This document shows, piece by piece, positions 1 through 5,859 of a DNA stretch of 12,270 nucleotides. The position numbers were made by a program, and so were the translations under genes. The DNA comes from Gammaproteobacteria bacterium. Lineage in GTDB: Bacteria; Pseudomonadota; Gammaproteobacteria; GCA-001735895. The stretch is from positions 1-12,270 of the forward strand of contig JAPUFZ010000006.1 of assembly GCA_027293245.1 (NCBI GenBank). Reading direction: 5' to 3'. The notes under the pieces are model-generated. The model was given only the letters and a program-made list of their open reading frames with translations. It did no database searches and was not told the DNA's origin. How positions within the stretch are numbered: the first letter of the stretch is position 1; the number at the start of each line of letters is the position of its first letter.

Positions 1-59
1 TCGACCCTAAAATCATTCCACATGCCTTCTTGACTGGCATCCTACAGGTTTATGGTGAT
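1..59. other. Left edge, downstream of rseB; possible start of next gene
   Basis: This short stretch lies downstream of rseB on the minus strand. In related genomes the next gene is usually rseC or a mucD/degP-type protease. A minus-strand ATG at 16-14 is preceded by AAGG with an 8-nt gap and would begin M-I-L-G-S before the window ends. That is too little to identify a gene. A rival ATG lies eight bases upstream, almost on top of the AAGG. The reading of this as the next operon gene is only a guess. Confidence 0.2.
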
Positions 60-1061
60 TCAGGGCATTTGAAAAATGACTGATTCGGCTACCTGCCTAA
101 CCGTGACTGCAGGCACTTCACCAATTGCGGTCACCGAATAATTGTTTAGCAGGTAAATAAATCCATTAACCGCACCCATTGAGGTTTCGCCCTGAATCGT
201 CTGCGCGGTTTGCTTTTCGATAAATACTGACAGGGATGCCAGGCCATCGGTAAAAACCATTTGCTGAACAAAACGGTCGGATTCCCCGACTTTTCGTTTT
301 ACCGCCGATTCCTTCCTGAATCCATCTGGTAAATTGGAAAATTGCCAATTCATATCGGCCCCCATATTCTCGACTGCCGCACCGCTGTGGTATCGAACCA
401 TCGAAAAACTGTCGTCAATTTCCGGCAAAATGAACATTTGCGACTGCTCACTTTTGCTGAGTAATTCGATATTAGTGAACATCACCTGTTCCACCACCTC
501 ATTACGTTCGTTAATCAAATTCGATCTGAGTAACAGGCCATTGTTCGCATTTATCCAGAGCTTGAGCCCGTATCGAAACTGGTCCCTGGGTATAATCCGT
601 ATCACCACAGCATCATGATTCGCAACCCGGTCTTTACCTGCCAGATTTATCTCATAGTGCCTGCCAATCCTGGCAATATCTTCTGGGATAAACAGCGGCG
701 AAAATGCATTCTGACTTGAATTATCAACCACTACTTTTTTACTGGAAGGCCAGATACAGGTCAGATTTTTATCGTCTCGGATTACCTCGCGCGCTTCACC
801 ATTAAGTGAAAGCAATCTCTCCTTCTCACCAGACTCATTCTTTATATGGAAGATCGACATACTTTCGAGTTGATTTTCGTGTATGTAGACGAAATTGCCC
901 TGGTAGCTCAGGTTACGCATGGCATCCGACATTTTTGCTAACCAGTCCATGGCTGGCCCGGCCGAGGCCTGACCAATACCTGCCACCAGGACTGCGAATA
1001 GAACCAGCTTATGAAATATGGAATTCAATCTCGTGGCTGTCCGATTACTGCTGTGCGTCAT
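60..1061 (-). CDS. rseB: Periplasmic sigma-E regulatory protein RseB/MucB
   Basis: RseB (MucB in Pseudomonas) is the periplasmic negative regulator of the sigma-E response. It binds the periplasmic part of RseA, shields it from site-1 cleavage, and is thought to sense mislocalised lipoproteins or LPS. The 333-residue product has a signal peptide (basic start, hydrophobic residues about 18-32, likely cleavage after QASA at 34). The MucB/RseB N-terminal domain follows, with the typical LSYQGNFVYIHE stretch at 51-62 and the ERLLSLNGEAREVIRD stretch at 81-96, then a smaller C-terminal domain from about 235. The length fits the family. The start overlaps the end of rseA by 17 bases in another frame, which suggests translational coupling; the ribosome site is weak. 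No other methionine precedes the mature protein, so this start is preferred. The gene appears intact. Confidence 0.93.
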   Translation of the reverse strand: MTHSSNRTATRLNSIFHKLVLFAVLVAGIGQASAGPAMDWLAKMSDAMRNLSYQGNFVYIHENQLESMSIFHIKNESGEKERLLSLNGEAREVIRDDKNLTCIWPSSKKVVVDNSSQNAFSPLFIPEDIARIGRHYEINLAGKDRVANHDAVVIRIIPRDQFRYGLKLWINANNGLLLRSNLINERNEVVEQVMFTNIELLSKSEQSQMFILPEIDDSFSMVRYHSGAAVENMGADMNWQFSNLPDGFRKESAVKRKVGESDRFVQQMVFTDGLASLSVFIEKQTAQTIQGETSMGAVNGFIYLLNNYSVTAIGEVPAVTVRQVAESVIFQMP

Positions 1062-1668
1062 ACCCAGCGACCCTGGCCTGTGGAATCAAACTCATTCCCT
1101 GTATCGAATTCGAATATTCTGTATGGTTCACCAGGTAGGCATTCAACTTTTGCTGCAGCGCAGGAGTATTGTTATTCTTCCAGCGCATTCCGACAGTCAC
1201 CGCACTGGTCTGAACCGGCAGTCTGACATAGCGCGCAATTTTTTGCTGATCAGCATTATTTTGATCAACGATTTGTTGATCAACAATGACCACCTGTTCA
1301 GAACCCGGTCCTGAACCGGGATCCACATTCACAGTTTGCCATAGCGTGATTGATACCACGGCTACCGAAGCAGCAATAGCGAGTCCGGCAATAGGTTTCA
1401 TTTTCGACCAGGTCCACAGAGATCGCCTGTCAGCAACAAGCTTCGCGGTATGGCTTATCGAATTGATTTGTGCCATCACGTTGGCACTAAAATCAGACGC
1501 AATATGTTTTGGCAACTCGTGGCGCATTACCTGACCGATCATCGCATATCGACGCAGACGATACTGTAAATTCACGTCAGCTTCGACTTCGTCAAGCATA
1601 CGCCTGCTTTGTTCATCGTCGGCGAATTCATCCAGTAACAGGGATAGTTTATCTTGCTGTTCGCTCAT
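1045..1668 (-). CDS. rseA: Anti-sigma-E factor RseA/MucA
   Basis: RseA (MucA) is a single-pass inner-membrane anti-sigma factor that holds RpoE inactive until regulated proteolysis releases it. The 207-residue product shows the family layout. A cytoplasmic N-terminal sigma-binding domain (about 1-75) begins with acidic LSLLLDEFADDE and contains the RRYAMIGQVMRHELP segment. One membrane helix lies at about 92-111, followed by a periplasmic tail that binds RseB. The tail ends in GMSLIPQARVAGYD, which resembles the MucA C-terminus. A Gln/Asp/Asn-rich stretch (about 125-142, VDQQIVDQNNADQQ) just outside the membrane looks like a flexible linker near where the site-1 protease would cut. The gene lies 46 bases after rpoE and overlaps rseB. 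The identity rests on the N-terminal domain, the topology and the gene order. Confidence 0.92.
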   Translation of the reverse strand: MSEQQDKLSLLLDEFADDEQSRRMLDEVEADVNLQYRLRRYAMIGQVMRHELPKHIASDFSANVMAQINSISHTAKLVADRRSLWTWSKMKPIAGLAIAASVAVVSITLWQTVNVDPGSGPGSEQVVIVDQQIVDQNNADQQKIARYVRLPVQTSAVTVGMRWKNNNTPALQQKLNAYLVNHTEYSNSIQGMSLIPQARVAGYDAQQ

Positions 1669-1714
1669 AAAAATGCTCTAGTCAAAAATTCAGTTGTAAT
1701 CAGTACTCTATTAG

Positions 1715-2290
1715 TCACTCTAACAGGGGTCTAAGTTCCTTATCAATTGCATCTCTGGCGCGAAAAATTCTCGATCGCACCGTTCCGATAGGACAATCCA
1801 TAACTTCAGCTATTTCTTCATAACTCAGTCCTTCGATCTCTCTCAGTGTAATCGCCGACTTGAGGTCATCGGGTAAATCGTCGATTGCCCGGAATACCGT
1901 TTTCTCAATCTCATCGGCAAGCAATAGATTTTCAGGGGTGGTATTTTCCTTTAATCCCGACTCACCTTGATAATGCTCCGCGTCATCAACATCAACCGTA
2001 TAATTCGGCGATTTGCGCGCCCTTGAGGCGAGATGATTCTTCGCGGTATTGGCGGCAATGCGGTAAAGCCACGTATAGAACTGGCTATCACCACGAAAAT
2101 TTCCAATCGCACGGTATGCCTTGATAAAGGCATCCTGCGCGATGTCGTGACATTCTGTCTGGTCAGACACAAAACGGGCAATCAAGTTCACTACCTTATG
2201 CTGATATTTCTGCACTAAAATATCAAACGCAGCCTTGTCTCCCGCCTGTACTCTTTTTACCAGTTCTGCATCAAGCAGATTCGTCCCCAT
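1715..2290 (-). CDS. rpoE: RNA polymerase sigma-E factor (ECF)
   Basis: RpoE (AlgU) is an extracytoplasmic-function sigma factor that directs RNA polymerase to envelope-stress promoters. The 191-residue protein has sigma region 2 (about 21-95), including the DIAQDAFIKAYRAI segment at 49-62 and the conserved TWLYRIAANTAKNHL stretch at 73-87. After a variable acidic linker comes region 4 (about 130-182), with its helix-turn-helix in LSYEEIAEVMDCPIGTVRSR. This sequence and length are close to E. coli RpoE and Pseudomonas AlgU. The start ATG is supported by AAGGG six bases upstream. It is the first gene of rpoE-rseA-rseB and diverges from nadB, an arrangement also found in E. coli. Its own product probably drives a promoter upstream (candidate listed separately). 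Confidence 0.97.
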   Translation of the reverse strand: MGTNLLDAELVKRVQAGDKAAFDILVQKYQHKVVNLIARFVSDQTECHDIAQDAFIKAYRAIGNFRGDSQFYTWLYRIAANTAKNHLASRARKSPNYTVDVDDAEHYQGESGLKENTTPENLLLADEIEKTVFRAIDDLPDDLKSAITLREIEGLSYEEIAEVMDCPIGTVRSRIFRARDAIDKELRPLLE

Positions 2291-2344
2291 TTATAGCCCT
2301 TGGTATTATTTACATATTGTATTAATTAAAAAAAGCGGCTGGCA

Positions 2345-2370
2345 TTAAAAAACTGAACAGATCAAAGTTC
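2345..2370 (-). promoter_or_regulatory. Candidate sigma-E-type promoter of rpoE
   Basis: On the minus strand GAACTTT at 2370-2364 matches the core of the sigma-E -35 consensus (GGAACTT). About 14-15 bases further is TTTAA (2349-2345), a loose match to the -10 (TCnnA class). It lies about 75 bases before the rpoE start, which would fit autoregulation as known for rpoE in enterics. The -35 match is good and the -10 is weak. Confidence 0.35.
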
Positions 2371-2416
2371 ACCGCTCGACGGTACCGGTAAATACCATGA
2401 CGTCATACACCTGCCG

Positions 2417-2422
2417 ATTATA
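2417..2422 (-). promoter_or_regulatory. TATAAT -10 box directed toward rpoE
   Basis: A perfect TATAAT is present on the minus strand 8 bases outside the left end of the nested inverted-repeat element. A housekeeping promoter here would read toward rpoE with a leader of about 120 bases. Its -35 would fall inside the repeat arm, and no good TTGACA match is seen there, so the promoter remains uncertain. Confidence 0.35.
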
Positions 2423-2430
2423 GCAAAAGG

Positions 2431-2576
2431 TTAATTGGGGGCGTAGCACAGTTTTTAAACGGGAAAGTTTAATAAAAATCTATCTCTCGCAAAGGCGCGG
2501 CCTACAAGGACGTACTAGCGCCTTTGCGAGAGCATCATTATTAATCCAATAAAAACTGTGCTACGTCCCCAATTAA
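2431..2576. repeat. Nested inverted-repeat, MITE-like non-coding element
   Basis: The outer 27-bp arms lie at 2431-2457 and 2550-2576 and are complementary at 26 of 27 positions; the single difference is G at 2441 where the other arm would require A. Each arm reads outside-in as TTAATTGGGG, then a mismatch-bearing base, then CGTAGCACAGTTTTTA. Inside is a second, perfect 15-bp inverted repeat (CTCTCGCAAAGGCGC, 2484-2498, with its complement at 2518-2532) around a 19-base loop. TTAATAA copies flank the inner stem as an extra partial match. It codes for nothing recognisable. Size and symmetry fit a miniature inverted-repeat element or a REP-type palindrome moved by a transposase elsewhere in the genome. 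No clear target-site duplication is visible. Confidence 0.8.
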
Positions 2577-2581
2577 CTCGT

Positions 2582-2587
2582 TATAAT
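2582..2587 (+). promoter_or_regulatory. TATAAT -10 box just upstream of nadB
   Basis: A perfect TATAAT begins 5 bases outside the right arm of the palindromic element and ends 12 bases before the nadB ATG at 2600. If used, transcription would start near 2594, giving a leader of only about six bases. The region 16-18 bases upstream lies in the repeat arm and has no good -35. No Shine-Dalgarno sequence precedes nadB, which is consistent with a nearly leaderless message. This is an inference from sequence spacing only. Confidence 0.4.
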
Positions 2588-2599
2588 GTTTCATTAACC

Positions 2600-4225
2600 A
2601 TGAGTAAACAAACTAACTTTGACGTCGTTATCCTCGGCTCAGGGGCAGCCGGCCTCTCGGTAGCTTTGCACCTGCCCTCAACGATTTCGATAGCAATACT
2701 GGCGAAAAACAACCTCGAACAGTATTCGAGCTATTTTGCCCAGGGCGGTATCTCGGCTGTACTGGAACCTGATGACAGCGTCGAACAGCACGTTGAGGAC
2801 ACCATGATTGCCGGTGCCGGTTTGTGTGACCAGGCGGTCGTGACATTTACCGCCGCTGCCGGCAAGCAGAGCATTCAATGGCTGGCCGGCCTGGGCATGC
2901 CATTCACCAAGGACAGGCAGGAAATAAGCAGCAGTGGTTTTCATTTAACCCGCGAAGGGGGTCACAGCAAACGCCGGGTAGTACACGCGGCTGATGCTAC
3001 CGGCAGGGCTCTGCAACAGACATTAGATGCACACGTTCAGGAACGTCCCAACATAAAGATTTTCGACCAGCACATAGCAATCGACCTGATACACCGCAAC
3101 AACCATTGCCAGGGTTTGTATGCACTGAATCGCAGTGATCAGCATATTGATGTTTTTGCCGCACAAAATGTCGTGCTGGCCACTGGCGGTGCGAGCAAGG
3201 TCTACCTTTATACCAGCAATCCAGATGGTTCGACCGGTGATGGCATTGCCATGGCCTGGCGCGCGGGTTGCCGGGTGGCAAACATGGAGTTTATCCAGTT
3301 TCATCCAACCTGCCTGTATCACCCGGAAGCCAAATCGTTTCTTATCTCCGAGGCTGTTCGAGGTGAAGGCGGCAAGTTAATTCTGCCCGATGGTGAAAGG
3401 TTCATGTCTCGTTTCGATGATCGAGCGGAGTTGGCGCCACGGGATATAGTCGCCAGGGCGATTGATCACGAAATGAAACGACTCGGCGTCGACTGTGTTT
3501 ATCTGGATATCAGCCATAAGAGTCGGGCCTTTATCAAATCTCATTTTCCGACTATTTATCAACGCTGTAAGGAGCTCGATATCGACATCACCAGCGAACC
3601 TATTCCGGTGGTTCCAGCGGCACATTACACCTGCGGTGGCGTCATGACTAATCTCAGTGGACAAACCGATATCGAAAATCTATACGCCGTCGGTGAAGTG
3701 GCTTACACCGGATTACACGGTGCGAACCGCATGGCGAGTAATTCACTACTCGAATGCCTGGTATTCGCCCGCTCCGCCGCCGAGCATATAGCTGAATCAC
3801 ACTCACCTGCGGTAAAATCTAAACCATTACCTCGCTGGGATGAGTCACAGGTCACCGATTCTGACGAGGATATCGTGGTCGCGCACAATTGGGATGAATT
3901 GCGCCGATTCATGTGGGATTACGTTGGCATCGTACGCACAGACAAACGTCTTCAACGAGCCCTACACCGCGCTCAGCTGTTAAAACAGGAGATAAACGAC
4001 TACTACGGCAACTACAAGGTATCGCCGGATTTGCTCGAACTTCGCAACCTGGTCGTGGTTGCCGAATTGATTATTCGTTCTGCCATGCAGCGCAAGGAGA
4101 GCCGCGGATTGCATTTCACTCTCGACTACCCACAGTCCGCCGATGATTGGCTGTCGCCGACCCTTTTGGTGCCCGCTACCAATGAAGCGGATCAGCTACA
4201 GAAGATATCTCTAATTTCTCCCTAG
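2600..4225 (+). CDS. nadB: L-aspartate oxidase
   Basis: NadB is a flavoprotein that oxidises L-aspartate to iminoaspartate, which NadA condenses to quinolinate in de novo NAD synthesis. From the ATG at 2600 it is 541 residues, almost the E. coli length. The N-terminal FAD-binding fold has GSGAAG at 13-18. Substrate and catalytic residues known from E. coli are recognisable: Glu119 in REGGHS, His235 in FIQFHPT, Arg281 in APRDIVARAI and His342 in HYTCGGV. The flavin motif GLHGANRMASNSLLE is at 371-385, and a helical C-terminal domain follows. A GTG at 2558 in the same frame is rejected as the start because it lies inside the palindromic repeat arm and would add 14 atypical residues. nadA and nadC are not in the window. 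The gene appears intact. Confidence 0.96.
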   Translation: MSKQTNFDVVILGSGAAGLSVALHLPSTISIAILAKNNLEQYSSYFAQGGISAVLEPDDSVEQHVEDTMIAGAGLCDQAVVTFTAAAGKQSIQWLAGLGMPFTKDRQEISSSGFHLTREGGHSKRRVVHAADATGRALQQTLDAHVQERPNIKIFDQHIAIDLIHRNNHCQGLYALNRSDQHIDVFAAQNVVLATGGASKVYLYTSNPDGSTGDGIAMAWRAGCRVANMEFIQFHPTCLYHPEAKSFLISEAVRGEGGKLILPDGERFMSRFDDRAELAPRDIVARAIDHEMKRLGVDCVYLDISHKSRAFIKSHFPTIYQRCKELDIDITSEPIPVVPAAHYTCGGVMTNLSGQTDIENLYAVGEVAYTGLHGANRMASNSLLECLVFARSAAEHIAESHSPAVKSKPLPRWDESQVTDSDEDIVVAHNWDELRRFMWDYVGIVRTDKRLQRALHRAQLLKQEINDYYGNYKVSPDLLELRNLVVVAELIIRSAMQRKESRGLHFTLDYPQSADDWLSPTLLVPATNEADQLQKISLISP

Positions 4226-4235
4226 TTAGCATTCG

Positions 4236-4670
4236 ATGAAACAGTACTCGATTAATATCCAGACCCAGGGGCGCGGGACCATCGCTATTGGCTCCAATAT
4301 CGACCAGTTAGTTCAAAAATCAGGCATTGATACCGGCCTATGCCATATCTTCATTCATCACACCAGCGCGTCGTTAATCCTTACTGAAAATGCAGATAGT
4401 GATGTACGCAGAGATCTGGAAAACTATTTTTCCAGGATAGTAGAGGATGGTGACCCTGCCTATTTTCACGATCAGGAAGGGCCCGATGACATGTCGGCAC
4501 ACATCCGGTCGATATTAACCCAAACTGAAATCAGCGTACCGGTGAGTGCCGGCAGCCTGGCAATGGGCACCTGGCAGGGCATTTACCTGTGGGAACATAG
4601 GACCAGCCCACATCGACGCAGGCTGACTGTCACCCTGCAGGGAGACAATACCCGGAGAAACTCTGATTAG
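4236..4670 (+). CDS. YjbQ family protein (UPF0047)
   Basis: This 144-residue protein belongs to the YjbQ/UPF0047 family of small cytoplasmic proteins. Some members are annotated as secondary thiamine-phosphate synthase because they can substitute weakly for ThiE; the true role is unsettled. The family motifs are all present: HHTSASL at 41-47, ENADSDVRRD at 51-60, His78 followed by EGPDDMSAHI at 81-90, and GTWQGIYLWEHR at 111-122. The conserved His, Glu and Asp residues are thought to form a metal or active site. It begins 10 bases after the nadB stop with no evident Shine-Dalgarno sequence, so it is probably co-transcribed with nadB and translationally coupled to it. The basic C-terminal tail (RRNSD) is slightly longer than usual. 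Confidence 0.88.
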   Translation: MKQYSINIQTQGRGTIAIGSNIDQLVQKSGIDTGLCHIFIHHTSASLILTENADSDVRRDLENYFSRIVEDGDPAYFHDQEGPDDMSAHIRSILTQTEISVPVSAGSLAMGTWQGIYLWEHRTSPHRRRLTVTLQGDNTRRNSD

Positions 4671-4703
4671 ATTTGCAAGCTTCAGGTTAAATCAGAGCTT
4701 CCA

Positions 4704-4724
4704 TAGGAGTCTGTCAGACTCCTA
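4704..4724. repeat. Perfect 21-bp palindrome (REP-like or operator)
   Basis: TAGGAGTCTG is followed by one central base (T, 4714) and its exact complement CAGACTCCTA, giving 10+1+10 perfect symmetry. As RNA it would fold as an 8-bp stem with a 5-base loop. No run of T follows on either strand, so it is a poor intrinsic terminator. An intergenic position and AGGAGTC-type symmetry suggest a dispersed REP-like palindrome; a dimeric regulator's operator is the alternative. Confidence 0.7.
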
Positions 4725-4742
4725 CGTATTAGGAATTCCAAT

Positions 4743-4770
4743 TTGCCTTAGTCAAATAAAACCGGACAAT
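4743..4770 (+). promoter_or_regulatory. Candidate promoter of adk
   Basis: TTGCCT (4743-4748) and GACAAT (4765-4770) are each 4-of-6 matches to the -35 and -10 hexamers, separated by 16 bases. They lie about 45 bases before the adk start. The matches are modest, so this is only a candidate. Confidence 0.3.
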
Positions 4771-4802
4771 AGATCGATTCATCAATCAATATTGATAGCT
4801 TT

Positions 4803-4808
4803 GAGGAG
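4803..4808 (+). promoter_or_regulatory. Strong ribosome-binding site of adk
   Basis: GAGGAG lies 5 bases before the adk ATG at 4814 and fixes that start. It is the best Shine-Dalgarno sequence in the window, consistent with the high expression expected of adenylate kinase. Confidence 0.8.
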
Positions 4809-4813
4809 ATAGT

Positions 4814-5452
4814 ATGAAAATCATCCTGTTGGGTCCACCGGGCGCTGGCAAAGGCACTATAGCGAAAGTATTAACCCAATATGACGGCTCGGTGCAAATT
4901 TCCACCGGCGACATTTTGCGCGGTGCGGTCGCAGCAGGTACTGAACTGGGTAAGCAGGCCGAGGCTGCGATGAAAGCGGGTAACCTGGTAACCGATGAGC
5001 TGATTATGGGGATCATGGAGCAACGTCTGCAGCAAGACGATTGTAAGATTGGATACCTGCTGGATGGTTTCCCCCGCACTATTCCACAGGCCAGGGCGCT
5101 AAAGACCCTGCTCGAAAAACTCAATGAAAAACTCGATTGCGTGCTCGAACTGGATATTTCCCGGGACGTGATAATCGATCGTTTGACCACTCGCAGGACC
5201 TGCACTCAGTGCGGTGCAATTTACAATATCAAATCGAAACCGCCTAAGGTCGACGGCATCTGTGATGTGTGTGGATCAGATATTGTACAGCGCGATGACG
5301 AAACCGAAGCGGTGATCAGTAACCGTCTGGAGGTTTATAATGACCAGACCGCACCACTGGTAGATTTTTATCGGCAGGAAGGGTTGTTGCTCAGCATTCA
5401 AACCTCCGATAGCGGACCTGTACTCGAAGCTTTGAAATCCAGATTGAGATAA
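4814..5452 (+). CDS. adk: Adenylate kinase
   Basis: Adenylate kinase interconverts ATP plus AMP with two ADP in the cytoplasm and balances the adenylate pool. The 212-residue protein begins with the P-loop GPPGAGKGT (7-15). The AMP-binding core contains QISTGDILR and DGFPRT (84-89). The LID domain (about 121-158) carries four cysteines, Cys130, Cys133, Cys150 and Cys153, in CTQC and CDVC pairs. This predicts a zinc-binding LID, a form common in Gram-positive bacteria and found in some Gram-negatives; the E. coli enzyme lacks the cysteines. The length fits the long-form family. It is probably transcribed alone, and the next gene converges from the opposite strand 32 bases after its stop. Confidence 0.97.
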   Translation: MKIILLGPPGAGKGTIAKVLTQYDGSVQISTGDILRGAVAAGTELGKQAEAAMKAGNLVTDELIMGIMEQRLQQDDCKIGYLLDGFPRTIPQARALKTLLEKLNEKLDCVLELDISRDVIIDRLTTRRTCTQCGAIYNIKSKPPKVDGICDVCGSDIVQRDDETEAVISNRLEVYNDQTAPLVDFYRQEGLLLSIQTSDSGPVLEALKSRLR

Positions 5453-5484
5453 CCAGGATCCGGGCCGGAGTAAGCCTATTTCAG

Positions 5485-5856
5485 TCAGGGCGCCTCGACT
5501 TCAATGCGTTCAACACCGGCAACATAGACGCTACGCCCGTCCAGTGTGGTAAAACCGCCGGCCTGAATATCCTCGCGCCGCGCCTGATAGCTGATACGTG
5601 CGCCGGTTTGTGTATTTACGACGTGTACCGTCACCGTGGTAGAGCTATCTGAAAATTCTAGATAAATCATGACCAAAGCAGCCAGCGCCATAACCAGCAT
5701 AAACAAATAGGCTCCACGCTGCAGCATTTGCCGATTATGTTGTTCCTTTTTACTGGCGACCACCAGTACCTGTTGCCTGTTCCTGCCTCGCTGACCAGAC
5801 ACGAACCATAGCGCGCCTACTATAACCAGCAGGGTAAGGATAATTTTGGTTAACAT
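5485..5856 (-). CDS. Small two-TM membrane protein in the iron-transport operon
   Basis: I do not recognise this 123-residue protein. It has a membrane segment at about 4-20, a basic loop at 21-48 (Arg23, 25, 27, Lys36, 37, Arg42, 47) and a second membrane segment at about 49-67. A soluble tail of about 56 residues, rich in beta-type Val/Thr sequence, completes it. By the positive-inside rule the loop is cytoplasmic and both ends are periplasmic. It starts 3 bases after the stop of the ferric-iron ATPase, so it is almost certainly its operon partner and co-regulated with it. It could be an accessory factor of the transporter, or unrelated. It contains no cysteine, and its only histidine is in the cytoplasmic loop, so there is no sign of a metal site. 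Its stop lies 32 bases from that of adk, which converges on it. Confidence 0.75.
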   Translation of the reverse strand: MLTKIILTLLVIVGALWFVSGQRGRNRQQVLVVASKKEQHNRQMLQRGAYLFMLVMALAALVMIYLEFSDSSTTVTVHVVNTQTGARISYQARREDIQAGGFTTLDGRSVYVAGVERIEVEAP

Positions 5857-5859
5857 GTG

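Larger units (their letters stand above)
4671..4813. other. Intergenic region between yjbQ-like gene and adk
   Basis: The stretch carries the 21-bp palindrome at 4704-4724, a possible adk promoter and the adk ribosome-binding site (all listed separately). A further 12-bp palindrome, ATCAATATTGAT, lies just before the adk ribosome site. No coding potential is seen. Confidence 0.6.

Noticed and set aside
1261..1284. Repeated TTGATCAAC-type motif in rseA
   Set aside because: It encodes a repetitive VDQQ/VDQN linker in the periplasmic region; no sign of an independent site.
1304..1320. Short hairpin CCCGGT / ACCGGG in rseA
   Set aside because: It falls inside coding sequence for the Pro-Gly-Ser-rich linker and is explained by repeated codons; six base pairs is within chance.
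2558..2599. In-frame GTG upstream that would extend nadB by 14 residues
   Set aside because: It lies inside the right arm of the inverted repeat, has no ribosome site, and the ATG at 2600 gives the normal NadB N-terminus and length.
4704..4724. Palindrome as a Rho-independent terminator of nadB-yjbQ
   Set aside because: No run of T follows on either strand, and the stem is only 8 bp once a realistic loop is allowed.
5453..5484. Bidirectional terminator between adk and the small membrane protein gene
   Set aside because: The 32-base convergent gap has only GC-rich near-palindromic sequence and no convincing stem plus T-run.
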